In this document: positions 60,640-64,000 of the stretch, piece by piece
How the letters are laid out: each line of letters begins with the position of its first letter
Position numbering within the stretch: the stretch's first letter is position 1
DNA from: Ochotona curzoniae
Taxonomy: Eukaryota > Chordata > Mammalia > Lagomorpha > Ochotonidae
NCBI RefSeq assembly: GCF_017591425.1
Contig: NW_024465751.1
Location: 8,866,001-8,930,000 of the forward strand
Direction of reading: 5' to 3'
Length of the DNA stretch: 64,000 nt
Made by a program: the position numbers and the translations under genes
Notes under the pieces: generated by a model
Seen by the model: the letters and a program-made list of their open reading frames with translations, nothing else
The model's database searches: none
Told to the model about the DNA's origin: nothing

Positions 60640-60930
60640 GACCATCTAATTTAGTCTCAGTAAAGTTGCAGGATGCTGAATCCCAAAGAGGCTGAGTAAC
60701 TACTCCAAGAGGTTGAACTGAGGTTGTGGTTTGAGTTCATGGGATTCTGTGTCTTTCCATTCCCTCATCTCTATTTCCTGTAGGTATGAATGCAGATGGT
60801 AGAGCACAACATAAAACACAGATCTTGGAAAGTCAGACTAGAATTTAATTTCTGATCCCAATTCCTACGCTTAGATATGATAAGTCACCATGTTCCATCT
60901 GAGAAAGATCCCTCAATTACAGTAAATTAG
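60640..60930. repeat. Two adjacent MIR-like relics
   Basis: 60640-60760 reads like a reverse MIR ('gctgagtaactactccaaga'); 60785-60930 like a forward one ('agatatgataagtcaccatg', 'ccatctgagaaag'). Both are diverged. Confidence 0.4.
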
Positions 60931-61505
60931 CAAACCCCACTTTCCAATGTGCAGGTTTTCGTTTGGAAAATGCTACTTCTACTGCAATAAGACAAATCAA
61001 GAAACAGTTTCTTTTACCTAATGGAGACAGATAGCACTATAGCTTCACAATTTTGCTTTACGATTATGTCAACCCTTTGGCTTGCAATAATGTGGTACAT
61101 AGGAGACTAGACTGCCTCCTCATTCCATGGGAGGCAAAGCTTATTTGTCATACTGGTGGCACTTGGAAGTCAGTCCAGAGAGCAGGAGAAGCAAGCATGC
61201 TTTTGTCTTGATTGGATGCGTGAGGGGGCCTTAAATTTTAGGAAAATTTCTGGATGCTGTCATTACAAATGGTATCTTTTAACAGGTTGTAAGTTGACCA
61301 AGTCTTAAGGTGCTATTTGATTGAATACTAAATTATTCTAGAGGCCCAGGAATAAGCCAAGAACTATGCTCTGCTGCACATGACTTCACAGTAAAACCTG
61401 GGGGCCTTGATGTATTTCTCTCTTTAGGGTTTAATGTAGTTTCGGAAGAGTCCCCTACTATTTAATAACATCAGTACCTCTACATTCTGCATTAATTGGA
61501 TTACA

Positions 61506-61517
61506 AGAGCTGAAATC
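61506..61517. repeat. Target-site duplication, left copy (half-L1 B)
   Basis: AGAGCTGAAATC, identical to 62891-62902, immediately left of the inverted segment. Confidence 0.88.
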
Positions 61518-61988
61518 CCATAACTCTTATATTTGGCTTTTTAATAGTGTCTCTTAATTCATGAATACTTTTTTTTTTTAGCTTGACCCAGCTCTGCTTC
61601 CAGCAGATTTTTGATTGTTCCCCAATTGTGGCAAGAAATATCTTCCAATTCTGAGGTCCTTTCTTCTGCCTCATTCATCCTAGAATTGAGATTTTCCACT
61701 GAAGTTTTAATTTGCTCTGTTGTGTCATTCATTTCCAATAGTTTGGCTTGATTTTGTTTCAGTATTGCTATTTCATATGTGATATAGTGCTTAAATTCCT
61801 GCATGTGCTTCTCATTGTTGATAAGAAGCTTTATAACAAGTGTTTTGAATTCTGTTTTCCCATTTCTTGATGTATTTCTCAGTTAATTTTGAGGTTGGCA
61901 GACTTTTGCTCCTTTGCAAGGAGCAATACAGCAAGTACAATATTCATTGTACCTCTGTCTTTTTTTTGTTGTTGGTCATTGTACTTCT
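61518..61988 (-). pseudogene. Inverted 5' half of ORF1 (copy B)
   Basis: On the minus strand this matches copy A from its ORF1 start region (54990 end) down to about 54539. It encodes coiled-coil-like sequence, with an open piece at 61559-61804 (81 aa) that includes NSRMNEAEERTSELEDIS. That is typical of the ORF1 stalk. The right edge shares the 10-mer TTGTACTTCT (61979-61988) with the start of the + segment, a microhomology at the inversion junction. Confidence 0.8.
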
Positions 61989-62232
61989 GGTGCAGAAGCT
62001 GGGTTTACAAATGTATTCAATGAAACAACAAAGGAAAATTTCCCTAATCTGGAGAAACAATTGGGAAACAACATCCAGGAGGGGCACAGATCTCCCAACA
62101 GGAGATCCTTAAATGTACTCGTGAAAAAACCAACTGGATTTAAAAAACAAAACCAATCTATTTGTTGCCTACAGGGGACACATTTCACCAAAAACGATCA
62201 GCAGAAATTGTATCTCATGTTTTGGCTTTAGT
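61979..62232 (+). pseudogene. ORF1 middle fused to ORF2 start (copy B)
   Basis: One open frame runs from ORF1 RRM-region residues (ENFPNLEKQLGNNIQEGHR) into the ORF2 start (NQSICCLQGTHFTKNDQQK) and stops just after the ORF2/3'UTR join. The fusion arises because the ORF1 C-terminus and inter-ORF region are missing. The glutamate of the endonuclease active site (QET in L1) is replaced by glycine (QGT). It is a relic, not a likely protein. Confidence 0.72.
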
Positions 62233-62890
62233 TTCATTTCTTTAGAACAGCTTTTTTTTTTTCCTTATTAAATTCTTCAGTGACTCATAGATCATGCAAT
62301 AGCATCATCTTCAAGAAGGTTCCTGATTTTTTTTTTTCATCTCTGCAGCGACACATCAGTCATTCAATAGTTTGTTATTTAACTTCATGGCATTGTAAAT
62401 TTCTTCTCTTTTCTTCCCGTTGATGTTTTTTTTGGTGGGTTTTCATTTAAGGGATATATAGTAACTGTGCAATGGAGATTATCATATCTAGTGCATGCTG
62501 TTTAACTTCATAACATAAATTTCTGGTTTTCTGCCTATTGTTGATTTTGTTTTGTGGATTTTCACTTAAGGGGATGTATAGGGTCTGTGTAGTGGAGACT
62601 GTCATGTCCAGATGTGAGGATACGATGCAGTGTGCATTTCTACTTCCGAATTGAGGATGGACATAGTGAAATTGTTAGATGTGTCATTACATTGGGATGC
62701 TGGATTCTCTGCCATTGTCTATGCCTGCAATGATGGACTTATGGCTGCTTATGTGGAGCTATGCTGTTGTAATGATATGAGGGAACTCAGTAGGGGAGAG
62801 ACTTGGGAAGGGGGTAGGGAAATCCCAGGGCCTATGGAACTGTCTCATAAAATGATAATAATAATAAAAAAAATCTTAAAAAATTAAAAG
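62233..62890 (+). other. 3'UTR and tail of half-L1 copy B
   Basis: Matches the 3'UTR of copy A along its length, including 'cagcgacacatcagtcattca'-type sequence, a tandem duplication with about 123-bp spacing ('tttaacttca' at 62378 and 62501), the G-rich tract (about 62793-62820), the shared 26-bp block (62818-62843) and an A-rich tail to 62890. Confidence 0.85.
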
Positions 62891-62902
62891 AGAGCTGAAA
62901 TC
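62891..62902. repeat. Target-site duplication, right copy (half-L1 B)
   Basis: AGAGCTGAAATC immediately after the A-rich tail; it matches 61506-61517. Confidence 0.88.
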
Positions 62903-63439
62903 AAAGCTGCTTAACATCAATCATTTAGAAGGTTTTTCTTTCTTGTAAATATCACTCCGATTTTCAAAACCTGTTAGATCACCAGATAACTTTAGGGAGC
63001 ACCATCAGTTATGTTACTTGTTGCTTCCAAAATCCACAGAATCTCACCAAGTTTATTTGTTCATCATGTTTAATTTTCTCAAGATTGCACACCCTGAAAA
63101 CAGTTTCAAAGCTGGGTTAATTTGGATGTAATGATTAGAAGCACAAATTTCCCGGAAGGCAGGCCAAGGTTGAAATTTAACACATTTCTACTTTCTGCAT
63201 GATGTACTATTACAATCATACAAATTATGGCTGTAGTCATGGTGTCCACAGGGCTGTGTTCCTCTGGAGGGTCTGTGAGAGTGTTTCCTTGCCATGTTGA
63301 ACTTCCACAGCCAGCCTACATTCTTTGGCTCCTGGCTGAGTCTCTATCTTCATAACCAGTGGTATCGTACTTGTCATCTATACCCTATGTGTCTCCCATT
63401 GTCTCCCTCTTCTGCTTCCTTTTCCACTATAATAAAGTA
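62903..63439. other. No gene recognised
   Basis: Unique-looking AT-rich sequence between half-L1 copy B and the last SINE. Confidence 0.45.
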
Positions 63440-63718
63440 TATTTATTTTTTTCATCTACTTGAAAGATGAGAGAGAGAGAGAACAAAAGCAAGAATGAGA
63501 GATGCCTTCCATCACTCATCAAATGCCTGCAGCAGTTAAGGCTGGGCCAGGCCAAAAACACATGACTGAAGCTCCATCAAGGACTCCTACATGAGTGACA
63601 AGGCCCAAAGCACTTGAACCAGAATGCTGGATTAGAAGTGGTTATCAGAACCAACACATCTATATGGAATGCAGGTGTCCCAGACAATATCTTTACATGC
63701 TGCACCCCAAGTCTCCCC
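63440..63718 (-). mobile_element. Lagomorph C-type SINE, diverged
   Basis: 'atttatttttttcatctact', GA-rich stretch, 'ggctgggccaggccaaaaac', 'caaagcacttgaacc', end 'catgctgcaccccaagtc'. Confidence 0.8.
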
Positions 63719-63869
63719 ACCACCACCCTTTCCATTTTTAAGGACTTTTGTGCTTATAAGGCTCCCACCAGGATTATCCAGGTTGATCTTCAATTTTAAG
63801 GTCAACTGATTAGTGAGAACTCTTGATTCCATGTGCAATCTTATTGCCCTGTTGGGTGGAAGCTGACAT

Positions 63870-64000
63870 AGTCATAGACTGTGGAAATTAGAGCAAATTG
63901 GGCAAATTGCTTAATTATTACTTAATTGCTTATCCTCAGTTTTCCTCACTTATAAAGTAGGAATCATAACAGGCAAGTTGCTGAAATGCTGTAAGAATTC
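63870..64000 (+). mobile_element. MIR fragment at the window edge
   Basis: 'attgggcaaattgcttaatt', 'cctcagttttcctcacttat', 'aaagtaggaatcataac': MIR core running to the end of the window. Confidence 0.6.

Larger units (their letters stand above)
58132..61505. other. Unique-looking DNA between L1-derived copies, no gene recognised
   Basis: Contains MIR relics at 58925 and 60640-60930. Frames of 80-110 aa near 59089-60296 overlap on both strands and look incidental. Confidence 0.45.
61518..62890 (+). mobile_element. Half-L1 (HAL1-like) element, copy B, 5'-inverted
   Basis: 1.37 kb between a 12-bp target duplication (AGAGCTGAAATC at 61506-61517 and 62891-62902). The right part (61979-62890) is in + orientation: middle of ORF1, a small ORF2 start fragment, then the 3'UTR and A-rich tail. 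The left part (61518-61988) is the 5' half of ORF1 in opposite orientation. This is the signature of twin priming, a known L1 integration outcome. It also lacks the ORF1 C-terminus and inter-ORF region present in copy A. The ORF2-to-3'UTR join is the same as in copy A. Confidence 0.87.

Overview
The window is ordinary mammalian nuclear DNA built almost entirely from interspersed repeats. I recognise no host protein-coding exon, rRNA, tRNA gene or CRISPR array. About 18 tRNA-headed SINEs with the lagomorph C-type body (box-B-like head, 'ccatatgggatcccag' motif, GA-rich tail side) point to a lagomorph. The 37.8-38.2 kb copy looks more like the pika (Ochotona) form than the rabbit form, so pika is my best guess; that is from memory of the families, not from an alignment.

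Layout. 0-24 kb: unique or ancient sequence carrying SINEs, MIR/L2 relics, a MER2/Tigger-like DNA transposon, MER5-type hAT relics and a MaLR-type LTR. 24.3-24.95 kb: a solo LTR of class II (ERVK-like) type on the minus strand with 6-bp flanking repeats. 25-26 kb: MIR copies. 26.4-33.2 kb: a full-length LINE-1 on the minus strand with a perfect 13-bp target-site duplication, open ORF1 (320 aa) and ORF2 (1270 aa from the first ATG), all catalytic residues I can check, a GC-rich 5'UTR with a four-copy 32-bp array, and a 3'UTR with G-rich tract, AATAAA and A-tail. 33-53 kb: unique sequence, many MIR copies, SINEs and simple repeats. 53.1-57.3 kb and 61.5-62.9 kb: two copies of an older L1-derived element that keeps ORF1 and only about the first 60 codons of ORF2, joined at the same point to a distinctive 3'UTR. 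These are half-L1 (HAL1-like) elements. The second copy carries a 5' inversion of the twin-priming kind with a 12-bp target duplication. A truncated 3'UTR copy of the same lineage lies at 57.9 kb.

How the parts relate. The full-length L1 encodes the RNA-binding protein (ORF1) and the endonuclease/reverse transcriptase (ORF2) that copy L1 RNA into DNA and can act in trans on SINEs and half-L1 RNAs. The L1, both half-L1 copies and the truncated copy share a related 26-bp block near the 3' end just after the G-rich tract, which fits (but does not prove) shared use of one machinery.

The host context (intergenic or a long intron) cannot be told from this sequence alone. Repeat boundaries are given by eye and may be off by about 10-20 bases unless a target duplication fixes them.
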